A DNA stretch of 64,000 nucleotides from Lingula anatina (lineage: Eukaryota; Brachiopoda; Lingulata; Lingulida; Lingulidae). The notes under the pieces were generated by a model, which saw only the letters and a list, made by a program, of their open reading frames with translations, did not search any database and was not told where the DNA came from. Below are positions 48,560-60,519 of this stretch, piece after piece. Position numbers and translations under genes: made by a program. Within the stretch, counting starts at the first letter, position 1. Every line of letters starts with the position of its first letter. Where the stretch lies: NCBI RefSeq assembly GCF_001039355.2, contig NW_019775948.1, positions 11,553 to 75,552 on the forward strand, given 5' to 3'.

Positions 48560-51454
48560 CTGAAATGAAAATGACACGATTCATTACTTTAGGCACAATT
48601 TTCACTTTCTCTTTTGTACTCAACAGGCTTTATCAATTTATATTGATTTATTATTAAGATAGAAGCACATTGATAAATGAAAATATGCACTGAAATGTGC
48701 TTTTGATAAACATATAACCCTTTGAAAAAACTATTTGTATTGTCTTTATAGTTAATACAAAGTACTTAAGAAAAATAGTCATTACATCTTATATGTACAA
48801 GAAATTACACTTACTTTACGCAATAATCTCTCAGTCTAAAATCAGATATGTGATACTGCCTTTACAATATTTTTTCATGTGACTTTTCACAAGTTACTGA
48901 CTCACTAGTGCCTTTTCATAGTTTCAAAATTTCCAAACATAAAGAAATATAATGAAATGTACCCATACCAATTTTGCTGGAAGCACTTCAATGAACTTGT
49001 TCTATTTTGTGTAATACATAAATCATATTACCTCTGTCTGTAAATCAATCATATGTCTAAACTGTGTCTGACCTCTGGCTACTTAGAAATCAGGAAATGT
49101 CCAGTCTGGTATAATACAATAGGGTCCACCCAGTGATACAATATATAAAACTGCCCACTGCCCAGCAAGTGAACAAAGGATTATTTTAGGAGCTTACACT
49201 CCTAAGGTTTAGTCATTCCCAATGCATGCACAGGCATGACTTTAAATTCAACTTGTACATGTAAAGTGATTCTTTTTCTCCTATATGCTCTAATTCAAAT
49301 AAAACCACCAGAAACATGCCAATGCTTTCAAGACTGCCCATATATGGTTCACTTATTTAAATGACAACAAACAGAGATAGTGAAACATTTTATGTCCCGA
49401 GGGTTAAAATTGCATTTTTTTAATGTATACCGTCAAAAGGCTTTTTTTTCAATCTGAAAGGACAGCTGGATTCAATTTATTATCAAATCCAGTAAAATAT
49501 TTAATATCTAAAAAATTCAATTGAGAACTCACATACAAAAGCAGTATCCTATAGCTAGCTTTTCTAAGCAAGTCGACTTCAGCATCTAATCAAGTGGAAG
49601 AACATCATTCCAGAATATGGATTTTCAGTATTATGCATTAAATTCTGCCTCAGAAACTGGATTTCAATTAGAGGTTATCAAGGAGAACTTTCCAAATGTA
49701 CACTAGCATGATATGTAGCTAATAAAAACATACTTATGGTTTTTTAACAATTGGCCTGTACATGTTAAGTAATAGTAATAATAAACTACACGATTTCTAA
49801 ATGACTTCTATTGGTGAATTAGTGCAAAGGTAACATTTAAATTTCAAGTGTGTCCAACTCAAAATAAAATCTGTTACATTGGCTATAACTGCAAGGTCAA
49901 ACATGAACTGGAAATAGTAAAATTGGTGTAATTAAAATATAAGGCCTTCGAAACTTTAGAATTCTATATACATGTATCTCATCCCCTAAAGAATGAGGTA
50001 ATTTAAAAATAGCAAAAAGTTAATTGTTTCTTAAGAGACTACGTATGTTTGTTTTTTTTATCCCAGAGACATAACACCACTGGAAAATCTTCAAAACCAT
50101 CAAAAGGAAATGTTTTCTACAAGTGTGAATAATACTTTTTTATACTTTCAAGATCCTCCCACTTCTCAATCTTCAATCTACATTTGGGTTTATTATCCAG
50201 GCTAAAAATAAAGCCATATTAGCAGATTAATTATACTTAAATACATGTAAATGCTATCAACCAATTCCTTCTGACTCTAGATAACTAAACCAACTGAAGA
50301 TGAACACAAGTTCCATTATGACACTTTGGCCTTCATTAAAGTAATCCAATAATGCAGTAAGCACTCCAATCTGCAGATCTGCACCAGACCAGCTATTGTA
50401 TCTATTGGTTAATTAAACTGTTCCAATTGTAAGAACTTTAAGATATTTTCATGGTAGACATCTGGCAATTTTTAAAAGAGGTGGACATATGAGCACAAGT
50501 AATTGCAGGAATTTTGTCATCAATAGCTCAAATTATGACTATACTTTATGTGAAAATATACCTTTGCCATATCAGAGACAACTCTAGCAATTTATATAAT
50601 AACTAATAGCTTGGTATGTGCTGTAAATAAAAATAATTCCTAATTATATAGTAATAGTCTGATATCCTGTACATGGTACTTAAGAACCCTTAATTGCCTC
50701 AGTTATCACAACCTGCATTTAATTATTCAACCATATTAATATCAATTTCACCAGTTTGCACTTACAAAATAAAGTCATTGTACATACCAAATTGTAATTT
50801 GCAATTGCAACTGCCTTATCCCATTTGATCTGAAATGTATGGTAGTATATACCAAAATTGTGTATTTACAAAAAAATTGATTTAAATAATTATTTAAAAA
50901 TCCATTTTCTTTCAAAGACATGTTAGTTTCCCTTTTAAGGAGTGGAATATGTATTCATGTCCACACAAAGCAATTTTACAAAAAATTAAAATGCTAAAAG
51001 TTTGTGCTACCATTAAAAAAGCCACAATATAAAGGTATTTCTTTACATTAAGATTCACTCACCTTTGGTATTCTGCTGTGGATTAAACAGTTCTTTAACA
51101 CACATATTCTGTTACTTCGTGCCTCCTTAATTAAAAAAAAAAATACACATATTTCAAAACAAGCAGACTTTTGAACTGATTTTTATACTTTTTAAAATTA
51201 CATCTGATATATCTGGAATAATAGTAGAACATGACATCATGTTAAGCCAATATCATCCATTTCTAAATGCTTAAGATGTTTACAATTATGATATGCAGAA
51301 CTAGTGTCTGGTATATAATTAAATGTGCAATAAAAACATTATATGGGGTGGTCAAAGAAAACCCTACTGAATTCCAAGTTGATGGAGACTGAGAGCATCA
51401 GAATGGCAAAGCTGGCACAATATATTGTACCACCAGCCACATCAAGGTCAATCA

Positions 51455-51813
51455 CAGACATGCTGAAAACTTTTCAGAATGGCCGGACATTTGGACAGGC
51501 AGTAATGAAAAATTTGACGAACCGAATGGATTTTTGTCGGACCAAAATCACTCTATTCGTTTGAGACAGATTCTACCAGTAAGATTAGGTAGCTTACTTT
51601 GTTTGTGAATGTGATAGGTTTGAAATGGAAGGGAAAACGCTTTAGGTTTTAAATATTTTTATTAGTGAAGTATGTCGAATGATGACTGTAGATTCAAAAT
51701 TGAGGTTCTTAAAACTCTTGTCGGTGCTTTGGACCGACCAAGTTCAATTTTTTACTGGTCCAAACAAATTTTCCCGGTCATGACCGATTGGACCGACAGC
51801 TTCAGCATGTCTG
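51455..51813. mobile_element. 359-bp MITE-like element with 13-bp TIRs
   Basis: It begins CAGACATGCTGAA and ends TTCAGCATGTCTG, perfect 13-bp inverted repeats, and is flanked by the 6-bp direct repeat CAATCA (51449-51454 and 51814-51819). The related repeat at 42600-42640 reads straight through the corresponding position, an empty site inside the same window. There is no coding frame of note. Confidence 0.75.
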
Positions 51814-52151
51814 CAATCAAGTTAAATGGTATGTTATGGTTATATCTGTTTTAGTTGTGGAGAAATAGGGACTGGTAAATATGATAAGTGCATTTCATGG
51901 CAAAAAGTGTCAAATGTCAAATTCAAAGTCGCATTAAGATGCCCAATGTACAATTTCCTATTCAAGTTCAAAAGTAACTATGAGTGTATCTGTGTCAGTT
52001 TTGGAGATTTAAAGGCAAAAAAAAAAAAAAAAAAAACTGCACTTCATGGTGGGAAGTACTTAGTAGTTCAAATTTCAAATTCATGGTTACATTAATTACA
52101 TTTGCCAATACTAGTACATGATTCTCAGTTCAATTTCAATAGTAACTATGG

Positions 52152-52400
52152 AACCATTCCCAGAACCTATCGTACTAACTGTGGATCGATCTACCTCAGA
52201 GGGGATTCTCGCTTAATTACAATCAACTTAAGCAGCTTAGATGTCTGTCACGCCTACTGAAGCTGCTAGGGAGTAATTAATTATCACTTTGCAGCTTCAC
52301 TAGGCATGCCAGACATCTAAGCTGCTTAAGCTGAAAACAATTTAGCAGGAAACCCCTCAGAAATGGATCGAAGCTGTTAGATCAATCTAGGTATGGGAAC
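52152..52400. mobile_element. Foldback element (long inverted repeats)
   Basis: The two halves are reverse complements over most of their length. For example, CTTAAGCAGCTTAGATGTCTG near 52218 matches the reverse complement of the segment ending near 52333. The element splits a repeat monomer (AACTATGG ... TTTATCTCTGCAAGTTTTGA). Its ends (GGATCGATCTA, TTAGATCAATCTA) resemble those of the elements at 11322 and 53905. Confidence 0.6.
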
Positions 52401-52432
52401 CCAGTCTTTGAGTTTATCTCTGCAAGTTTTGA

Positions 52433-52434
<2 letters not shown>

Positions 52435-52525
<91 letters not shown>
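52435..52525. repeat. (AT)n microsatellite, about 45 units
   Basis: A 91-base perfect AT run inside a 145-bp-class repeat monomer. It is self-complementary over its whole length. Confidence 0.95.
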
Positions 52526-52526
<1 letters not shown>

Positions 52527-53382
52527 GGGCCAGAAAATTTGCAAAGCTCAGATCTTGGTGAAAAGTACATTTTGGTCAAAGGTCAAATTCAAGGTCACAT
52601 TAAAATTGACAATTTATATGATTTGCTATTCAAGTTCAATAGTAACTATGGGTGTATATCGGCTAGTTTTAGACATATATGGGCAGGAAATTTTGTAAAG
52701 TTTAGTCCATGGTGAAAAGTAATTTGAGTCAAGAATTTGCTACCAGATGAGACTAGATTTGGGAAGTTCCATCCACATCTGATATATTACATGTATGTAG
52801 ACCCTATAGGCCTACACAATGCCACAGTGAAGACAGTGAATGCAATTTAGTCGCTCAACAACTAGTACAGTACAAAAGAGATAGAAGAAAGAATAACTTA
52901 TATGAGTGAAGGGGGTACTGTAATCATGTGTATGTGTCAGCTGATGTGTACTAGCAGATCTGACAAAAACCAGTCTGAGTTACAGAAGGATTATTTTTAG
53001 TCACCCAAGATAACCAAACCAGTCATTATAGAATGACGTCAATTTCAATAGGTCAGAAGCAACTGTGCTAAAAAAGTGAAAAAATGAAAAGTTTTACAAT
53101 TTGGAATGCAGTCTATTTCCAATTTAATTTTTAGTTTGTAAGATTGCACGATATTTCAAAGTGAGAATCTAACAAGTGTGGTGAGGGTACATGTACACCC
53201 TATGTGCAAAATCAACAATTGCCCGTGTTACCAAGTTACTGTTTCAGCATATGCACTACTGGTATGCAATGTCTCTTGCATTCCTACTCATGTTTTTTTA
53301 TATTAACTGAGCTTGGTAAACTATTGAACCCAATATTCTGAAAGAAATTGCAATTACAAAAAAGGTAAATAACCGTGGTAAA

Positions 53383-53479
53383 AGCTGATCATCATAGACT
53401 TTCCAATGGGAGCGAGTGTCCAGTTTCGACTCAAGAAACTGAACATGCATCGGGGGCATGAATGGTAGATTGTCACTGG
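53383..53479 (-). other. Possible exon upstream of TRPM
   Basis: Locally GC-richer sequence with acceptor ATATATCCAG. One frame gives LPFMPPMHVQFLESKLDTRS then HWKVYDDQLLPR, and a second frame is also open. The downstream donor (GTTATT) is weak. It could be an untranslated or alternative upstream TRPM exon, or part of another gene. I recognise no family. Confidence 0.25.
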
Positions 53480-53667
53480 CTGGATATATTTTCAATTACA
53501 AAAACACTGCAAATAGGTGTTGAAAATGAAATTTGTTTTTTACCTTCTTAACAACTCCCCAAGTTTCAACATCACTGTTCAGTGAAAAATATTCATCTGG
53601 TCATATCTTGTATGCGTTTCACGGTCCACCATGTTGGATTCTCGATTGCGGTAGAGAAGACTGTTAA

Positions 53668-53701
53668 CTCGGTCAAATCAGGTCAAATCAGGTCAAATCG
53701 C
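53668..53701. repeat. 11-bp triplicated motif
   Basis: GGTCAAATCA repeated three times (CTCGGTCAAATCAGGTCAAA TCAGGTCAAATCG). Confidence 0.8.
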
Positions 53702-53904
53702 GAAGACCCAGATATGGGACATCCTGAACTTAGAGCGATTGGCAGTATCAATTTTGCAGTATTTCCCCCATAACTCTTTGATTTTCAATTTTTTTTTCAA
53801 ATTAATTTATTGGTGACTTTGACCAATGTCTCCGCTACCCAATTAGGCCTAGATTCACTGGCCTACATGTAGATCTAAATTAGTTAGAAAAGGGAATTAT
53901 ACAC

Positions 53905-54101
53905 CCCATTTCCATAGATTTTTAGATCGACCTATCTCTGTGGGGCGTCTCACTAGATTACTGTCACCTTGGCCGGCTACTAAAAGCTGAAAGGGGATAA
54001 TTTACTACGGTGCCCGCTCGGCTGACTGCAATTTAGCGTGAACCCCCAGGGAGTTAGGTCGATCTAAATCTTAATCCAAATCTCTGGGAAAGCACCTATA
54101 G
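53905..54101. mobile_element. MITE-like element, reverse-orientation copy of 11322-11543
   Basis: CCCCATTTCCATAG...TTAGATCGACC through GGTCGATCTAAAT...CTCTGGGAAAGCACC. Shared internal blocks with the 11-kb copy include GCTCGGCTGACTGCAATTTAG (as reverse complement) and TTGGCCGGC. It lies between the TRPM start exon and the candidate first exon. Confidence 0.55.
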
Positions 54102-54490
54102 TCTTTATGCCTTCCAAATATTATGAGAACCGAGGTTATCACTGTGGTGAATTAAAAATTAGTAAGGAAACTTCAAACTAATTTTTAATTGCAGATGTAG
54201 GGGCCTATTGATCCAAGTCACTACAGAGGTCGTAACTTAATTTTGATTAGCATTGAAAATTGGAGAGTTTATACATGTATATAGGTAAAGTACCGAGCGA
54301 TACATCAATTAACACAAGGCGAAAACGTCAACTGGCAAAATCATCTATCCTTAAAGTTAAGAATTAAACTAAGATTTAAAGTGGGAATTAAAAATAAACA
54401 AGTAAGAATGGTTAAGTAGACAAATAAAAGGTAACGTAAAAGCTAGATTAAATAATATAATAAGAATAATAATTTTTCAACGGCCCTTAC

Positions 54491-54580
54491 CTACGACAAG
54501 AAGTTTTTTTTTTTGTTCCGTTAGTTACTTAGACTCTGGAGATAAACCGACAAGTGATCAAGAGGACTTGGGGAAAATGG
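54491..54580 (-). promoter_or_regulatory. Candidate promoter and untranslated first exon (TRPM side)
   Basis: On the minus strand, a YY1-like motif (GTCGCCATTTTCC, near 54582-54569) is followed about 80 bases later by a strong donor, GTCGTAG|GTAAGG (exon end 54491). There is no ATG in between. YY1 motifs are typical just inside transcription starts of animal genes. The TRPM start exon at 48559 has an acceptor, so an upstream untranslated exon is needed, and this is the best candidate seen. The plus-strand reading of the same motif (AAAATGGCGAC) opens only a 31-codon frame. Confidence 0.35.
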
Positions 54581-54582
54581 CG

Positions 54583-56060
54583 ACAAGATCGAGTTTGAGA
54601 ATCTTTATTACAACAGCAATTTTAGCTCTAAGAATTCAAAATGATATAGCTCTTTCAATGAGGGTCCCATAATGGGGGGGGGGGGGTCGCAGTTCACGGA
54701 AAATAAAATCATCAATTCACGAATCACAGTGAACATGGACATATTTAGGTCCAAGCAGTGAATAAAGTTTGATTCATATCTCACTGATTATGAGGGTCGA
54801 AAATCATGAAAATCGCGAATCACCTGGTATAATGACTTCGTTTCAGATAAAAAGCCGCAGTCACTAGTCTCGGAATGGGATCACGCTAAATTAGGAACGT
54901 TTCACGCACCTCGGGGAAAAAAGTGGCTTTCACAGGTAACAAAAATGCACAACGGAACCCTCGGATTCGGGTGCTTCAAGGATCACGCTAAACACCCAAA
55001 CTAAATATAGAGGTGGATTTCACATTCTGAAATATCAAAATAATAAAATTAAGTGCATTGGAAGTTGTATTCAATTTTTTTAAACATATATGTATACTAA
55101 AGAAAAAATCCACGGCTCTCTCAATTTTACATAGATCTACTTTTAATTTTTACCATTGCTATAGGCCTACATTATGTCAGGAGCCAAATGGTAGCGTATG
55201 TCCCGGTAATATATGTTATAATTTTAATTTTTATGTTGCATTCCGATATATTTTGTAGGGATTCAATCATGCTAAGTTATATATGACGCATGGATGCTTT
55301 TATAAATATTTTAAAACTGTAAATCAAGAGGCTTTGCGCCATGGTTAATACTACGTAACAAATGTTCCCCCGAAAATTTGTCAGAAAGTTTCACCTTGCC
55401 CAAGTAGGCTACTTGGTACAATAGTAAACAGGCTTTTCTGTTGCTGACTGAAAATATTTTTGATGCCATGATAGTTTGACATTTCTGATATAAAATTTGG
55501 ACCACGAATGGAAAATAGTTTATTTAATGCTCATTTTACTGTCAGTGGGGTGTATCGCACCACCCCTCACCCCATTTATAACATTCAGTGACAAGCCTAT
55601 AACCAAAATTATAATTATAATTATAATAGTAATTATTATTGTTAAGCTTTACTATATATGTTGTACTTATGATACCATTTTGAAGAATAATATCCCAAAA
55701 TTTATTAAGGGTGTAAGTTTTCCCTCCGGAATGCGCACCCAGTCGCAAACAAAGGTGAGGTGAGGTGATTATTCTGCATATAGACCGAAAACTACATAGA
55801 CTAGACGAAGAATTGGTTCCAAGAAGATACGAGCTGTCAATCTATTTTGAGAGGACAGCCTTTAATTATTAGTGCCTTGTTAAACGGAATTCTAAAGCAT
55901 ATATTTCAGCTTTAAATTCTATTCATATCTATTCAGTTAGTTTATGCTGCGCACGTCTAACATGATACTTGAAAAATTGGTTTTTACCTTTTTCCAATAC
56001 CAGAATACGTGCATGTGTGAATCACGTGAAAAAAAATTCCTTTTAAGGTAAAACAAATTG
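54583..56060. other. Spacer between divergent TRPM and kinase genes
   Basis: 1.5 kb with a G run (54676-54687) and repeat-like sequence with TCACGAATCACAG/GCGAATCAC motifs (54690-55000). No gene is supported. Short frames on both strands lack start context or splice sites. Confidence 0.6.
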
Positions 56061-56112
56061 TGACGTCATTGACCCCTGCCGTCGTTGCGTAGTAACGCAA
56101 AATCTATCGCAG
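56061..56112 (+). promoter_or_regulatory. CRE and X-box-like motifs upstream of the kinase gene
   Basis: A perfect CRE palindrome, TGACGTCA (56061-56068), lies 106 bases before the start codon. It is followed by CGTTGCGTAGTAACGC (about 56084-56099), an inverted repeat close to the RFX X-box. Both lie in the interval expected for a proximal promoter. Function is inferred from the motifs only. Confidence 0.4.
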
Positions 56113-56173
56113 ACACACTGCAGCGCAGGCGAAAAAAATGCAGAGATTTTTGTTTTACTAAAACAAAGCAAAA

Positions 56174-59100
56174 ATGATAATTACGTCGCAAATGGCCTTT
56201 TTAGGCATGAAATACATCTACAACTTTATTTTTCACAGAGAAACATTTGAACTAGAATACGAGGTGAGTTGCTGTTTTAAAAGGAGTAAAAAGGGAGAGT
56301 CACAAGCTCGGTTTGTATGAAACTTTGTAAAAATATTATGTTAGAGTTCTCTTTTTGCCAGCATTTTGCTGACATTAAACAAAATTATATTTGCATAATT
56401 GCAAAGTGGAACTGATTTACATGCAATGTGATATAGGCCTACACTTCAATCTTAAAGGTAATCAAAGAAAATAAAAAATAGTTTCGAATTTCAGAAGTAT
56501 GGATAACGATTGAATATCTTTTAAAAAAATCCAGGTCGAAGCTCTTTTCCAACAGGATGACACGATGCTTCCGATCTTAGGACGCGGAGGATTCGGCACA
56601 GTGTTCAAGGTATTGTGAGGTTAACAAAAGTTATGTTTGGGTAATGGCAGGAGCGACAACAGTAGAATAATATTACTTGGAGTAATGGCCATAGTTATTG
56701 TAGAAACAGTTATGTTCATAGTAACAGCACAAGGAACTTTGGGCACACAATGTTTCCAGAATTATAACACTTTCGCTTAATTGCGAAGGAATACCATATC
56801 TAAAAACCATCTCCAGAATCAAGACCAATGAACCCCTTCTTTAGTTTTAAGCTATTCTTTGAGTCACTCTCGTGATGGAGGCTGATATACATATATATAT
56901 CAACGACAAGAATAAAAATTAAGAGATCGAAAAATTAGTTTATAGACCGAAATCATATAATTTCGTTATTTAAGGTACACTGTATACCTTGCCGATAAAT
57001 GGAATAAAAATTATTTTACTATATCAGATACTAAAGCACAAAGCAGCGTTCAAGCAAGTATATCCCACTTAACATTCCAAATATTCTTTATTTAGTTAAG
57101 AAACAACCTGGCTATGAAGGTGCCAAAATGCATGGAATACAGCTACCATATCCGAGAAGAAGTGATCGTTATGAAGCTGGCGCACAGCGACTTTATTTTG
57201 GGGTATTTGAACTGTTGTATATATTTGTAACCCATTTAAAAATTTTAATTCATTTACACGGTAGTAACCTTTGTTAAATATATGTTATATTTCAAAATGT
57301 TGATACATATCTTCAGATGTCTTAAGATGATAAACAGTTCATGCGAGGTTCTAAAATCATATAACAAAAAAATAAGAGTGTCAGTTGAGACAGAGACTCA
57401 GCTGGCGTAAAAGAAATTGAAGAAAGATGTTTAAATTTGTGAAAACATTTGGTTCCAGGCTTGTCCATTCTTTTGATGTCAGGCCAGAGCTAACGGTCTT
57501 GATTTCGGAAATATGTCCAATGGACGTGGAGGCCCTACAAGAATACTGCGAAAGAAATTTGTAAGTTTTTTTTCCTTTTGCAAATGCGCAGATTTCTTTC
57601 ATATTCTCTAGTCTCCTTTTTTTAATGGCAAAGATATCCATATGATTTATATAATCCCCAGAATAAACGCAATTTTCCATATTTTTGACTAGAGAAAGTT
57701 AATAATACAGTTACTTTAATTCTTTTTTTAGCGACGCAGTTCCTCTCCGGATGGTGCAATTTATTGCCACGTGCGTCTGTAAGGCAATTGACCATTTACA
57801 CCAACTGAAAATGGCACATTTCGACTTAAAATGCACCAATGTCTTGATCAGTCAGCAAGGGATCCCCAAACTGGTGAGCTGTTCGCTGGCAACATCTTTG
57901 TTCGAAAAAAGTTTGAATCTGAAAAAATGCTAGATATCATTTTATTTCTATTCTTGATATCTCTCCGATATATTTTATTGGCTAAATAAACCCTTATCTT
58001 ATCTTTTATCGATATCAGATAATATGTTAAATAATAATTAGCTTTTCGATCTAACTGGATTTTTACGTCCGTAGCATAGCACATGAAATGGAGATTATGA
58101 CTGACAGAACTTGTTATTCAGTTTTCTTAGGCTTAAACGTTAGATCTTGTCTACGCTATATGCTCTCTTTTGTTCTCTCCTTTTTTTTCATTCATTTACG
58201 AATATTTATGTTTTTCAGTGTGATCTGGGGTCGGCTCACCCATTGACCGAGGATGGGGAAAGTATTTGGGGACCGGGATTGGTGAACTTCACCCTCCTTA
58301 AAAACCTGACCCCTGAAGTCCTGACTGGCACCTCCGCCTCCTGGAAAGTAGATTTCTATGCTCTTGGTGTCATGTTGTTTGAGTTACTCGAAGGCAGGTA
58401 AGAAGGGGACGTTCGAAGTTACCATGATTCAGAAACTGGTAGCCATTTTGGTGCCCATATCAAATATTTTGAAAGACTACTGGACCAAATACACACTAAC
58501 CTCCGCTATTACTGCGAGTAAACTTAACAGGTAGTTATAATATAGTTTTTCATTTGAAGGAAAATTGCATAATTATAGAAATGGAGCATTTTGCATTCCA
58601 TACCTATCAGAATAATGCATATCAATGAATATCTACTAGAATGACGATTTCTAATAAGTCTACTCGATCTATTCAGACACCCTCTGTGGATTGAAGTTCC
58701 CAGCAAGCGTGAAGCCACTCGGAAAATCTTGCATGGAACCATCATCTACACAGATACGGATTATGTCTTCAGGGACCTTATTGACGGTCTTGTTTGGTGT
58801 GTAATACGTTATTGTGACTATTAGTAATCTTATGTGATGTATATGTTTGAATGTTGGTTTATAACTGTGAAAAACCTTACATATTTTAAACCCAGTTTAT
58901 GCATCGTTCTGTTTGACATAAATGTGAATAATGTTCACATTTAGTCTTTTTAAAATGTCTAAAGATTTCTATACGCCATGTAAATATCTAAATGCGTTTT
59001 CCCTTTTTTTCAGTAACTTGGACCAAAGACTGGACAATATTGATGATATCTTATATCATGAGTAAGAATCATTGATAATTTTTTTCACTCAAACATTCAT

Positions 59101-59212
59101 GAAAGCTTCTTTATCATGAGCCAAACTTTCTAATACGCATCAATTATTTCTTGCTAATTTTGAAAATTCGATCAGTTAATCTTATTTATTATTTTGTTTT
59201 ATTCTATTCTTT

Positions 59213-59263
<51 letters not shown>

Positions 59264-59792
59264 TTTGCTGCAGTTGGCTATTCGACTATTACGTAAATGA
59301 CTTTCCAGCCGACTTGGTCACTTCTCCCATCTTGAGCATTGCTCAGGTAAAGGGTCGCTTGAACTCTTTTTTTTTTTTTTCGCATAAATGCAGCTCCAAA
59401 CAAAATTAATTGGCAAAATGAATGGCAAATGAGATAAACCTGGACCGATTTAAGTATATTTACATCAATAAAAACAGCGAAATGGCAACGAAATTGTACG
59501 TGACGGACACAAAATTCACAGCTTACAAATGTTTACTGCAGAACACCAGATGCACTGTTGGTATAACATATTTGAATTCTGTATTTTACTTTAGCTAATT
59601 ATATTCTTTTCTTTTATTCTTCAATTTATTAGTATCATTATTATTTTGTATCATTAGGAAGTTATGGCCAACGATGAGTTAGTTTTAACACTTCTGAATG
59701 AACGCAGCAGAAGCGTACACAATGAAACCAGTGAATCCGACTCCGATTTGGCGGACATTCTGGCCTTTTACAACGAAGCCAGCGATGGCTAG
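56174..59792 (+). CDS. Divergent Ser/Thr-type protein kinase, 10 exons, 356 aa
   Basis: Exons: 56174-56263, 56535-56609, 57096-57202, 57459-57560, 57732-57873, 58219-58397, 58677-58796, 59014-59061, 59274-59346, 59658-59792. They total 1071 bases, and all junctions are GT/AG and in phase. Seen in the protein: glycine loop LGRGGFGTVFK (46-55), VAIK-type lysine in LAMKVP (K63), likely alpha-C Glu E76, catalytic loop AHFDLKCTNVLI (D156, K158, N161), metal site CDLGSA (D174) in place of DFG, TPE (203-205) in place of APE, and the alpha-F block KVDFYALGVMLFELLEG (D217). The terminal block DQRLDNIDDILYHDWLF matches the usual kinase end. All catalytic residues are present, so it is probably active, but it lacks the HRD arginine. 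The C-tail is acidic (SESDSDLADILAFYNEASDG). I do not recognise the subfamily. Introns exclude a recent viral origin. Confidence 0.9.
59212..59266. repeat. (TTTA)n microsatellite before a kinase exon
   Basis: About 14 TTTA units ending seven bases before the acceptor AG (59272-59273) of kinase exon 9, so it forms the polypyrimidine/branch region of that intron. Confidence 0.95.
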
Positions 59793-60160
59793 GAGACTTC
59801 TGTCGACTGACACTTCACTTTCAATATTTATTATCAAGCAGCCATCTCTATAAACTTATATTATTTACAGACGTTAGCAAGTGTTAATCGGTTTTGATAT
59901 TAAACATAAAGTTGTGGGCAGTATTCAAATAAGAAAAGTATTGCAATTACCTCATATTATCCATACTGAATGTCAACATTTTGAAAATCTACATAAAGTG
60001 GTGCTATATGCATGACAGATACATGTACATAACAGAGAATTGATATCATGGGTTACAGGGTCATTGCATTCGCTACCTTCTAATTTTTCCTTCTTATGTA
60101 TTTTTAGTATGCATTGACCCATTTTTTTAATATATACGTGCCAAAGCAAAATATTTCAAT

Positions 60161-60166
60161 AATAAA
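60161..60166 (+). terminator. Poly(A) signal of the kinase gene
   Basis: AATAAA on the plus strand, about 370 bases after the kinase stop codon at 59790-59792. Confidence 0.5.
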
Positions 60167-60519
60167 ACATGTTGAGAATTTACCCAGTATACAAAAGTAC
60201 AGGACACAGAAAACAATGTTCGTATGAAACTGCTATGAAACTAGTGTTCGTTAAAACGCAAATATCCCTGTCGTGAAATCTGGGAAATAGGTCTACATTT
60301 GCTCATGGTGTTAAATGAGAGGCTCGACCAGTTAAACCAAAATGTCTTAAACGAAACTCACATAGTCGGCAGAAAGTGACGCATTGCAATTTAAAACATT
60401 TAGTTATAATATCAGTCTAACTTATACGCGCTTTTCCTACGAGAGATAAAAAAACATTCGTACTGTAAATTATGAAACCTTCTTTTTATCTTTTTTTTTT
60501 CTGAAAATCCTCTTCTAGA

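Larger units (their letters stand above)
51340..52730. repeat. Array of 145-bp-class tandem repeats, copy 2, with nested insertions
   Basis: The same monomer family as 42480-43830, with cores near 51819, 51960, 52130 and 52630. It is interrupted by a 359-bp element (51455-51813), a foldback element (about 52152-52400) and a long AT microsatellite (52435-52525). Both arrays share the segment TATTGTACCACCAGC at their start, which lets insertions be read against an empty site. Confidence 0.7.

Noticed and set aside
56174-59792. Idea that the HFDLKC loop marks an endogenous viral kinase
   Set aside because: The gene has ten phased exons with normal splice sites and no viral neighbours. A non-RD loop of this kind also occurs in cellular kinases.
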